Assembly: GCA_003254905.1 (NCBI GenBank)
Contig: QANU01067165.1
Location: 563,706 to 627,705, forward strand
Direction of reading: 5' to 3'
DNA: 64,000 bases
DNA from: Nissolia schottii
Taxonomy: Eukaryota > Streptophyta > Magnoliopsida > Fabales > Fabaceae
This document shows, one piece after another, positions 35,611-46,475 of this stretch; position 1 is the first letter of the stretch, and each line of letters begins with the position of its first letter. The position numbers and the translations under genes were made by a program. The notes under the pieces are model-generated. The model saw only the letters and a program-made list of their open reading frames with translations, made no database searches and was not told the origin of the DNA.

Positions 35611-38154
35611 ATGGACCTCGATCCTCGTCAATACGAAAACACTGTATGTTCTCACCCTTCCATTCCATTCAATTCGCCATGCTTTAATTTTTCTATTATG
35701 TTTTGGTTGTGATTTTTATGAAGTATTTGCTATTCCATGCCTTGTCATATCCTAAACCCATCATAGGTCACTAAACTATCTAATAATCTATGCCCATTTT
35801 ACTCCCTTTCTGGTTTAGTGGTTATTCGATTTTCGTTCTCGTTCATTTGTCGAAGCCCTTTTAACACTTAGCTGTTGGCTGTGAACTCGAATGGCGTATT
35901 TACTGTTTGGCTAGTGGATGATATGCTGCTGTTGTTGCTGCCCAATTTTGTGCTCTGTAGATTTTGATAAATTGTTTTTTAATGATAAAATCATAATTAA
36001 AAATGACATTTTTATGAAGTTCCAAAAGGGGTTCATTAAGATGATTTTGTCTTTTCATTTAAAGGGATTCCCAAGGTTAGATAGAACTCGACTAGGACCT
36101 GGTCACCCATTGGCTTTATTAGGGTCCCTGCATAATCTTTTGCAGAACCCTTGAGCCTGTGCCTTGGCCTATATTTGATTAATTGTGTCTGAGAGATGTT
36201 CCCCAACCCTAACTTCTGTTGGCAAAAGTTGCAGGGAAGTGGGGTTGAAAACATAAAAAATAGTATTGTATAACTCCCACCCTAGGGAGGACACCATTTA
36301 TGTTAGTATGTTACTCCCATAATGGCATATACCTCTCATAATATACTGCATTTTGTTCAAATTCAAGCTATTATTATCCTAATAGTTCTGTTAGGATTGC
36401 AACTTTGTTAGGCTTGATGCGTTGTTCTTATTTGGGATCCTTTTCTGTCTACTCTACACCACGATGAACAAATCAGAACTTAAGAATTTGCCTTTTGGTA
36501 GCTCTTTTTCCCCCTCACTTTTATGAAAGAGGGGAAAAAAATTGAGCTGAAATTAAATCTGTTATCACATGAAACTTGTTCCAGAATTTTTGCCTGTATG
36601 CTTACTTTTAGGTGTTGACAATTATGATTTCCTGATTGTGTTAATTCTTTACTTTCAAATTTACGTGACTAAGTTCTATGCATTTTTTTTGGGCTACATC
36701 ATTTCACAGGTTGTAAATGATAATGACATTCACAATATTGTTCTGTCATATCTCATACATAATTGCTACAAAGAATCAGCGGAGTCATTCATTGCTTGCA
36801 CTGGGATGAAGAAGCCAGCAGATTTTTTGGAGAATATGGAGAAAAGAAAAAGTAGGTTGTTGGATTGTTTGCACAATGGATTTGTCAACCTTTAATGAAA
36901 GGATTGATTTCTCTAATACTAGAAACATTAGCTGTTCTTTAAAATTGGCAGCAGATTTTTGTCTTAAAACACATTTGAATTATTACTTTTGCTTTGTTAA
37001 GATTTTAAGTGGACTTCTCTTGGCATTTTCTTTTTATTCCCTCCCTTCATCCCCAGTCTGAAGCAGGCAGAGGGTGCTCGGAATGCCCCTGATGTCTTAC
37101 TAGAGTCAGTAAATACCTCACCTCCTTGATGGTAAATATCATTTATTTTCAGGAATCTTTCACTTTGCACTAGAGGGAAATGCACTTAAGGCTATTGAGC
37201 TTACTGACCAGCTGGCGCAGGATATTCTACAGAATGATAAGGATTTGCATTTTGACCTTCTAAGCCTTCATTTTGTGGAGCTTGTCTGCTCTAGGAAATG
37301 GTGAGGAGAGATTAATTTTGTCTCCAAGAAAACAGGTTATAAACTTGCCGTTCTCATAGATTGTCTTTTATTGACAGCACAGAAGCTTTGGAGTTTGCTC
37401 AGACCAAGTTTAGCCCTTTTGGAAAGGAGCAAAATTTTATGGAGAAGCTTGAAGTATGTTTGCGTTTTGTATAAATTTGTTGTGGGATACATGTTTGTGC
37501 ATGCTTTAGATTGAATAAATATTAATCTGCCAATCATGCAGGACTTTATGGCCCTTCTTGCTTACAAGGAGCCAGAGAAATCCCCAATGTTTCATTTGCT
37601 TAGCCCAGAGTATCGGCAACAGGTCGCAGATAATTTGAATCGAGCTATTCTTGGTTGGTTTACTTGATTTTTTTGCATATATCTCTGCTGTAATGTATTT
37701 TGTATCAAATCTCTATACTTCTTTCTTTCTACCGGTGTTAATATATGACTTTGGGGGATGGCTGGTGTTGATTGCCAGTACACTTGAACCTTCCCAGCTA
37801 TACAGCAATGGAGAGGCTAATACAGCAGGCTACAGTGGTCAGACAATGCTTAAGTCAAGAGGCTAGCGAGGTAATGGGCGTAGCTTGCATAATTTAAGAT
37901 TTGACAGTTGACACGAATTTAAGTCTAAGAAACCATTTGATTGCTCATCTCATTTTGGGTGAGACATTGAGCATCTGTAGAAGTTGATAGGAGGTGTAAT
38001 TACATTTTATATAAATCTATAAGTGTTCAAGCTGATTTCATTTACTATTTTGCAGGATTTGCCTGTAGTATTACCCTTGGAGGATTTTCTCAGAAGTTCT
38101 GCAAATCGGTCAAATATCCACAGGCAATTGGGGAATGGAGCACGTTTACCCTAA
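35611..38154 (+). CDS. LisH-CTLH (GID8-like) protein, CTLH E3 ligase subunit type
   Basis: Seven exons: 35611-35643, 36710-36851, 37153-37300, 37378-37453, 37542-37653, 37779-37870, 38056-38154, giving 233 residues. The start MDLDPRQYENT is family-like. The LisH motif is at about residues 14-45 (NDIHNIVLSYLIHN...ESAESFI). The CTLH domain is at about 58-115 (IFHFALEGNALKAIELTDQL, HFDLLSLHFVELVCSRKCTE). The CRA part contains LLAYKEPEKSPMFHLLSPEY and PSYTAMERLIQQATVVRQCL. Homologues (yeast Gid8, human TWA1) are scaffold subunits of the GID/CTLH ubiquitin ligase. The plant paralogue closest from memory is At1g61150. The first exon is only 11 codons and is separated by a 1.07 kb intron. The GC-rich 200 bases before the start are the probable 5' UTR. 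Confidence 0.92.
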
Positions 38155-41100
38155 GCCTTTGTTGCCACGTATTGGATTTTTGTAGTAATTTATGGTTTGA
38201 TCATAGGTTTCAAGTTGTTTGAATGCCTCTCCGTCTATAAAATCTTTTGTTGCCAGGGTATCTTGATCTTTTTGGTCGTCCTGCACTTTTATGAGGATAA
38301 GCGATCCATTAGTGACAGTGGCTAAAATTGAATTTGGGTTGATAGCAGATTGAGAAAATTCTTGTTTGGGGAAGTTGATTTAATCCGTGGCCCGATATCA
38401 TCTGTCATAATTTTCCCTAGTTTAGATTGTTTTAAATCCATTGTGAGGTTGAGCAGTCAAAATCAATCATATATAGATTTTAATGTTCTGATATTTGACG
38501 TAAAATGCATCTGCATTTCTTCTGTTTACATGTTTTTTTGACATGAAAGGAAGATTTAAGACAATTTTTAGTGTATGCCTTTTGTCAGTGTTGGAAGTGC
38601 TAGCGTTCTGGCATGTTTCCTAATGTTTGTTTGTAGATATGGGTGTGTAAATAATATTATGGGTTTTTTTTTTTATTTATTCTTATAAAAGGGACATTGA
38701 AGGATCACTTATCCTTACTGTGGAGTTATGTTGCCAACGTTGATGCATGAAATGGCCATTTTAGCCTCACAATTGCATTGTACACAATGGATCATGTGTA
38801 TTTTATTCAAAAGACTTTTTTTTCATTTTATCTCTCTTGCTAGTGTTGTCTGTCGAAAGAGATGGGTAATCCTGACCAAATCAGAATATCATATGAAAGG
38901 TTCTACTCCTCCATCATTGTCGTTATGTCTGTCTGAAATTTGGAGTCTTTGCACAATATATAGAGGAGAGAACAGAATATTCAAGAAATGTAAGCCAATC
39001 AGTTCAGTTATGTGACAAGTTGTAATCTATTGTTTTGCATCGGATTAATTTGATCCATGAGTGGAGTTGGTAGATTATACTGATGTGGGGTAATTTCAGA
39101 TTGGCGATTAACTGATTGGTAAAACCTTTCCATAGTTACGCCCTTCTGTGTGCAAATAAAATACCAGTCCCTTCAAAATTGTTACAGCCTTATAAATAGT
39201 TCTTGATGAAGCTTATTTTGGATTATCCCCTTATTTTGGATATCTACCATTCTTGACCTCCTTGAAATAACTTAACACTACTTAGGGACTAGCGTATCGG
39301 AGGCAAACAGGTGATTGTTGTAAAAATAACTTTAAACTTGGTGATTAACACAACTCAAATGACTTGTGGTTTTGAAAACCTCAATTTTGGCGCAAGAGAA
39401 ATTTGTTGGAATTGCGACTTGTTGACACCCTACAATATTCCTCCTTCTTGGGTTCTGTCCTTAATTCGGGTGATGCTATGTGCAATTTAATTTTAAAGGT
39501 GCGCACAATGAAACGTGACCTCGCCTCTACATAATTGACGAGATCCTGCCATGCATATCATTTATGTAACGTTATGTGTACACCCAATTTCATACACAAA
39601 TTTTATGCACATTCACGCACAAACTTTATTTGGACTATATTACAAATCTATAGTTTAGAGTTATATACAATATGAACTTTATTTAAGAATGCACAAACAT
39701 TAAAAATAGTGATGCACAAATTTTATACGTATGAATGGACAAACATTACAAAATTATCAGAGTGTTTTACAATCTGAACTTTATTTAAAAAAATGCCCAA
39801 ACATTATAAGTAATAATGCACAAACTTTATTACACAAACATTACAAACTTGTAGATAATATTTTTAATTATATTTAATTAAGTGCACAAACATTACAATC
39901 GTTAAAATATAAACTTTATGTATATAAGTACGTGATGCATGTGTGGTGTATGTGTAGCATGACTCTTTAGGTAGATATCAATAATAAACTCTGGTTTATC
40001 TCTTGGATACTCCCTATACTATATATGTAGCCTCTCCATCCACCGCTAGCTTTTGTTGTTAAATTAAATTACGGTCCTCTTGTGATGATGACAACAACCT
40101 AGTTGAGTTCTTCTACAACTTTTGTTCGTTTATGGTTTGTAAAGTGAACGCATTTGAGGATGTTCTGCACAGTTCTTTGTATATTTAGCGTGAGGGGGAT
40201 TGTACCGAATAACTGTGGTCTGGAGGAACCTGACAGATAAATATAAAAGAAAAATGTTAATTTCACGGCTTAAATAAACAACTTTAAAACAATCAAAATC
40301 ACAAAATTGTGAGATTCATCATGAATTTCTTATTTTTATGATTATGGTTATCTAAAATTTGTCTATTTTAATTGTTCCTATAACATTACTCATAAAAATA
40401 ATTTAATTATCTCTCTTGATCAATTTAATTTTTTTTTTAAAAATTATCGTTGACATAATATTAAAATTTCCAAAAATTTTGTCTAAGCTTGGAGCCAAGA
40501 GATGTTTCTTGACATGACCTAACCCTTTCTTTCTTAAAGAGGACAAGAGCAGTTCTCTAGTAGTGGTAGAAATGCAAATAAGCATGTACATTTTATAATC
40601 CAAGGTAGTGTAGAGTGTAGAATGCTGCCGATCAATATCGGTAAACTCGCATGTGTGTCCCATATACATACTTTGTAGTCAGTCCACGGGATCTAGGCAG
40701 CTTCTCCCTTTTTACTAACACACACACACACACACTCTGATTCCAAAGCCCTCCCAATGAAACACCTGTGGCTGCTCCTTCCCACGTATGAAGACTAATT
40801 GTCATGTGCGCAGTTTTGGAACCCTCCCTCTCACTTATCTTCAACCGCTCAGTTCAGTCCCCCCCACCAAATTCTAGTGTATGACCTTTTATCCAAATTA
40901 TCCATTTAACAAGAAAATAATAATAATAATAATAATAATACTGACTCATTATCCAAACAACCGCCTTCGCTCCCCCACAGCTTTAATGTTGTTTTCCTCC
41001 CATCTTTCATTTTTTAATGCTACATTCATTTCATCCATCTCAAAAAAGAGAAAACGATCGAGTTCACACTTAAGAGAGAAAATAAAAGGGAAAATAAAAA

Positions 41101-41276
41101 ATAAAAAAGAGAGGAGAAAGTAAGTGAGAATTTTGTTTTTGTTTGGTGGATTGCCACATGAGCTGGTAAGGCCAAAAAAAGGGGAAGCCAAGTGTGTATA
41201 GGAGAAATCAACATTAAGGCTTATAGTGGACACGATCTGTCTGGTTTATCATGACAAGTAGCAGAGCAGCCCCACC
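38155..41276. other. Intergenic, no gene seen; CACAAAC repeat relic at 39550-39930
   Basis: The first part is the probable 3' UTR of the GID8-like gene. Around 39550-39930, words such as GCACAAACTTTAT, CACAAACATTACAA and CATTTATGTAAC recur and match those at 12.7-14.6 kb, so this is a relic of the same dispersed family. (AC)n lies at 40720-40736 and (TAA)n at 40916-40940. Confidence 0.55.
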
Positions 41277-41344
41277 ATGGGCCACGTCTCAGGCTACATG
41301 TTATGTAGTATTCACTCTTTTTTCCTTTTCGTTTGTTTTGGCAA

Positions 41345-41352
41345 TATAAATA
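41345..41352 (+). promoter_or_regulatory. TATA box of the DREB2D-like gene
   Basis: TATAAATA is followed by a CT-rich leader. It lies downstream of an in-frame ATG at 41277 and 78 bases before the ATG at 41430, which supports 41430 as the start. Confidence 0.6.
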
Positions 41353-41429
41353 GCACCCCCTCTCCAGGCCCCAACAACACTTATCTCACTCTCTCTGCTT
41401 TCTCATTATTATTACGTATCTCCTGCAAG

Positions 41430-42194
41430 ATGCTCAAGTCGGGAATGGAAGTTGAGGAGCGAAAGCAGGTGAAGAGGCCGGCGCAGGCCAGCTCCAGAAA
41501 GGGCTGTATGAGGGGAAAAGGCGGCCCGGAGAACGCCAGCTGCACCTACAAGGGCGTGAGGCAGAGGACTTGGGGCAAATGGGTCGCCGAGATCCGCGAG
41601 CCCAACCGCGGCGCCCGCCTCTGGCTCGGCACCTTTGAGACCTCTCACGAGGCTGCTCTCGCCTACGACGCCGCCGCCCGAAAGCTCTACGGCCCCGATG
41701 CCAAGCTCAACCTGCCAGACCATTCTCTGCCACCTGCCAATTCAAATTCTCAGCGCCCACAGCAACCGTGCAATGCTTATGTTGGTGCCGCCCAGGTTGC
41801 ACCCCTGCACCACCACCAGCCTCCTCCTTCCAATTTCAATACTGGTACTGGTAATCCCGTTGTGTCTATGGCTTCTCAGCAAGTTGGGGTTGGGCCTATA
41901 TATACCAGTGATTCCATTGTTTCTCTTCCTTTGGATACCAATGGCGCTAATGCTAAGGCCTTTGATGATATAAGCTATGGTGCAATTGCAAAGCCTGCGG
42001 CGGAGCAGAACGACGACAACGAGATTGTTCGTCCCTTTTGGGGGACAATGAATGAAGGGTTGCCCGTTTTGGATGATTCCATCTGGGCAGAGGCTGCCAT
42101 GTCTCTGGATTTCCCTGTTATGGCAGAGCCTGGGATTTACTCTACTCCTAACTTGGCAGATGTGAGTGTCTGGGACACTCCATGGTGCATGTAA
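41430..42194 (+). CDS. DREB2D: AP2/ERF transcription factor, DREB2D-like
   Basis: Intronless nuclear transcription factor of 254 residues that would bind DRE/CRT (ACCGAC) elements. A DREB2-type motif precedes the domain ([18 protein letters not shown], residues about 21-38), and the basic part contains KKQ/KR-like residues (ERKQVKRP). The AP2 domain is about 39-96: [19 protein letters not shown]...RLWLGTF...[22 protein letters not shown], with the WV..E pattern of DREB proteins. The middle is Gln/Pro/His-rich. The acidic end [20 protein letters not shown] resembles the activation region of DREB2D. The frame is open from 41277, but the TATA box at 41345 excludes those 51 residues. Likely role: drought/heat-related gene activation, by homology. 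Confidence 0.93.
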   Translation: MLKSGMEVEERKQVKRPAQASSRKGCMRGKGGPENASCTYKGVRQRTWGKWVAEIREPNRGARLWLGTFETSHEAALAYDAAARKLYGPDAKLNLPDHSLPPANSNSQRPQQPCNAYVGAAQVAPLHHHQPPPSNFNTGTGNPVVSMASQQVGVGPIYTSDSIVSLPLDTNGANAKAFDDISYGAIAKPAAEQNDDNEIVRPFWGTMNEGLPVLDDSIWAEAAMSLDFPVMAEPGIYSTPNLADVSVWDTPWCM

Positions 42195-42214
42195 ATCACT
42201 AAAATAATGTCATC

Positions 42215-42362
42215 TGTACTCGTTTTTGTATGATATCTTTAAAAAGACGATTTGAGATGTTTCTTAATTATTACTTAAAAGTGATTTCAAAATCACTTTT
42301 TTTTAATGGTTAAGAAACACTAGCAGAGTCTCTTTTTTAAAGATATTTCTTAAACGAGTACA
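42215..42362. repeat. 148-bp foldback in the 3' region of the DREB2D-like gene
   Basis: TGTACTCGTTT at 42215 pairs with AAACGAGTACA ending at 42362. Inside, ATATCTTTAAAAA pairs with TTTTTTAAAGATAT, GTTTCTTAA with TTAAGAAAC, and the centre AAGTGATTT with AAATCACTT. The whole can form one long imperfect hairpin 20 bases after the stop codon. It looks like a small MITE or a transcribed hairpin. Confidence 0.85.
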
Positions 42363-44414
42363 AATCAGATTCATTTATCTGCTAGTGATCACAGATAACT
42401 TCTGCCCAAAAATCTCACAACATACTTGAGTCTGGAATCCAATATCTTATACAATAGAATGTATATAAAAATACATAAAGTGGAGGATGGATGTTGTATA
42501 GGTGATATACAATTAAGACTATATATACTATATATGTTACTATAGTCTTAAGTCTATTGAAGACCATGAGGACGTGGTTATTTGAGCACTTCCACATGGT
42601 TCTTCTTGTATGATAATATTATAGTATACGTGAATACTATAATATAGTAATATAGTAGTGGGTGAAGGATGATAGATGGTGATGCTGGGAGGAATGTCTT
42701 GTGTGAAAAGCATGTGTGCTTTGTAGTTGGGTTTATATGTGTGAATATGGTGTGTTTTTTTTAATCTATAATAGGTTAGTTATACGTTGTTCATCCTGCC
42801 TTAGCCTGTATTTGAGTTGCGTTAGTGCAGTTATATATATGTGTGTGTACTTGTACATCCTAGTGTAATCTGCCTTTGTACAGCTGCTTCTTCTTCTTCT
42901 CTCACTTTTTTTTATTTTATTTTTACATTTTGTATATACAGGTGAATAAATTAAATTGTGCTTGCACATACATAGTGCAATGTAATATATTAATATTATA
43001 TAAAAAAATAGTATATTGTGATATGCGGTTGTGCAGTTTTATATATATGTCATGAATAAATTATACACTTGTACCATGTAATCTTTGTATGGACAAATTA
43101 TTGTTGGTTAGTTAGTTATATTAATAAATAAATTTTTATTAACTATATGAATAAATTATGTACATAGTTTTTTTTCAAAACCTCTTTCAAAGGGTAGTAG
43201 AGACTGTTTGAAGATTCATTTTATCTTTCTCTAAGGAATCAATATGCACGCAAAGCTATGCTTTAACATTTCATGGCATTACCTCCATAAAAACATTTCA
43301 AGGCATTACCTAAGATAAATCATAAATGACTTACTTCCTACTACTTAACTACTTTTCTGTCTGAATAAATTAACCATGTGCAAGAAGACATCCTGATTTG
43401 TAGTAAAAATATCAATGTCTATAGGTAAAATCGTGTTACTATACTCTTAAGTAAAGTCTATAGATTTTACACCATGTGCAAAGCATGCCCTCAAATTGAC
43501 CTCAAAATATCAATGTCTCAATCCAACAGTTATTCTCCATTTTTTAAATTATTATTATTATAATATATGTAACAAGTACAAAATTGGCCCTCCATTCCAT
43601 TTTAGTTTATTTTTAAATAATGTTACTTAAACAATAAAATTGATTAACGTATAAAAATATAATATAAAAATATAATATTATATAAGTACACGTATAATAA
43701 AGAATAATAATTATGCAAAACTCATGTGCACTCACATGTTATTGTATTTTTATATATTATCTATTTTTTTCAATTAGTTTTTTCAATGGTTAATTTCTTC
43801 TTCAAAATAACCGAAGAGAAAAATAAAAACCCATTATATGAAAATGATTTCTTTACAGTATTTATCTTTAATGATAAAGGGGAAAATTATAGGGATATGT
43901 AAATTTACATGAAAATTATAACCACCACCGTGTATGTGTCCTTACTCAAACTCAGTCAATCTAAACTCATCCGCAAGCTTATTAAGCGAATATTGTAAAA
44001 GCAAGCTTTCATTATTATGTATTTGTGCCTTTAAGAGAGAGACACACATTAATTCATCGTAACAATTTCATAAATCACTCATGACATTTCTTGTTCGTGT
44101 AATTTCAGGGTGAGGGTGAAATAAATTCCTCCTCACCTAATATTGCAGCGTAGAATCACAATCCCATCCATGCTACAAATAAATTTTTTGTTCTTTCATA
44201 ACTAGTGCTATCTGTATATAGACAGGTATGGCAAACTATAATTTTACATGCATGAGAGTTTGAAAAGTAATAATTTATACATAGACTGCAAAATGGTAGA
44301 AAGTAGCAACTGTTTTCTATGATAACACGGCAATACACTTGGAAGTTGGAACGACAGATTGTACGCAGTTTAACCTTATCAAACTCATACTAGAGACTCT
44401 ACTTGCGATTATTT
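42363..44414. other. Intergenic, no gene seen
   Basis: AT-rich. Contains a short AT palindrome near 42610-42655 and two copies of a CTATAGTCTTAAGTCTAT-like motif (42536-42562 and 43423-43470) that recurs at 45042-45090. Confidence 0.55.
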
Positions 44415-46475
44415 TTACCGAAATGCAGCTAGAGACTCTTCTTCTTCTTCTGAGTAACTCCAGTATCTATTGTGCAACCACACAGAATCAGCCTCCACCG
44501 GGAATCCATCCTGATTGTGATTCCAACTAAAATGGGCATGATTTCTGTTCTTTATATCAAGTATCCCGTGCCCGAAGTTGGCTTCCCGGTACGCCGAGTA
44601 ACTTGGCTGGGGCTCCATCATACTATAATAACGAAAGGACAAAATACCGAGTTGTCAACTAGTGCGATGCAGTTAATTTCAAGTGCCAGGAACTAGAATA
44701 ATATACACAAAGAATAACATAGAGATCCGGTCTGATGTTATGTCATAGGTAACTAATATACGTACGCAGAAGCCAGTCCTAAATTTCCTCCATCTCCAAC
44801 CGTTATGTAAAGTGGGGCAGATTGGTCATTGATGGGTCTACACACCCCATTTACGATATTATACTCAATGGTCGAGACACGTTCCTGCAGCAAAGGTGTG
44901 TCGGTTTTTCAAAGATAACTTAAGTGTGTTGCAAAAAGAGGAAAGGAAAATAAAAACTTAAGCACAAGAGAATTATGTGGTTGAATACTGCATGCATTCT
45001 TTATTTGACCACTTGAATAGCTAGAAATGTTTGTAGACTAGAAGTAAAATCGTGTGACTATAGTCTTAAGTCTATTGAGTAAAATCTTACCAAAAGCTGA
45101 GTAAGAAGACATAACAATGATATATGCTGAAGCTCTCTTGATAGAGTACCACAATGGAGATGTGCTGCCTGATGCTCTGTATGGTACATGATGACGAGAT
45201 GTATAAGGCTTGAATGGTCGAGTTTCACCCTGCAGCAAAACTCTGTAATCTTAAACCAAGTTATTGAATGATTTGCAAATCTATATACAGCATAAAACTA
45301 AAGGAAATGAGCATAAATATCACAAAAAAGAACCCTCCCGAAAAAAATAAAGCAGTTCTCACAAGTTATGAAAGACCAATTAAATGCAATCACTTCACTT
45401 ATGTTAAGTATCTAACACGTACAAGTTGTGGGGCAAAATCAGTTTCATGATTTCCTGCAGTCCAAATCCAAGGTTGATAAGCAGCAATTCTCTCGGTGAA
45501 CCTTCCCAGGTATCCCACCTGGTGTTGTCATGAAACGGATAGTCATTGGCATAAGAGAGATCCCCCACATACAATATCGTCTGGCCCTTAGCCGGGCTCA
45601 ATTCATAATGAGTAAAAGTCGTGTTGGAATTGTAAGTTTGGCCTAGATCCCCTGTTCCACAATGGTATTGTTAAGTGATTTGAGAAAGATTCCGATTTTA
45701 AAAAAAAAAAAAGCCAATTAATTACATTTGTAGGTAAAAACTTGTGCACTTTCAAAACCATGCCTTTTCCATTTTCAGTGAGTACTAGAGTATATTTCAC
45801 AGTTAAGAGGTTCCTACATCAAAATAACAGATTTCACAGCCAAAGCAATTTCAGTTTGACTACTTTGACATAGTATCAAGTAAAGAAAATAAATGCAGAA
45901 ATTGGGGCTAATTAGTAATTAATTACTAATGATGCCAAATGTGTAGGGAACATCAGGGCCCACGGGAGGAGGAGTTTTGAACCAAAACTGCCGAGTAGTG
46001 TTGCCTACTCCGATCACATAGTAATGTTTGGATTCACTGTCTTGAGGCCAGTAAACAACGGTACTTGAACCGGGTTCTTGTTGGGTATTCCAGGAGATGA
46101 TCACTCCCTTCCCCACATGATCTCCTTGTGTTATATGCACCTTCCCAAATCCACATTCAACTCAAGAGAATTAAGCAAACAAATATAACTCTCCTAAATG
46201 TAATGTAAACTAACATTCAACTGAGATTAAAATCTTCAGTTTAATTGGAAAAGAGAGAAGAGCAGAGCAAGAAGCAAACCTGTTGAGGAGCATTGTAACC
46301 GGGAGGCACCCGGAGCACATCACTATCAATCCGCATATCTAGAGATAGAGCTGTCAAAATGAGTCCAGCTACTTGTCCTTCCACCATTACACAAACAAAT
46401 ATCTCCAATTATTATTATTATACTCAAAATAAGAACCAAAGCTACAATACGATTACATTGCCACATCACTCCCAT
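44415..46475 (-). pseudogene. Purple acid phosphatase pseudogene (PAP, high-molecular-weight plant type)
   Basis: Six exon remnants on minus (about 46475-46280, 46140-45927, 45651-45423, 45229-45091, 44884-44766, 44632-44415) align in order with plant PAPs: signal peptide, [76 protein letters not shown] and [18 protein letters not shown]. Lesions: a frame change near 46330 after the signal peptide, an in-frame loss of about 37 residues in the N-terminal domain (SESKHYYVIG), a one-base loss near 45510 (WDTWE in place of WDTWG), and complete absence of the exon that should encode the HSPWY and GHVHAYE metal-binding histidines between 45091 and 44884. An active enzyme cannot be made from this copy. 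Confidence 0.88.

Noticed and set aside
41277..41429. 51-residue N-terminal extension of the DREB2D-like protein
   Set aside because: The TATA box at 41345 lies after the upstream ATG, and the extension is hydrophobic and absent from the family as remembered.
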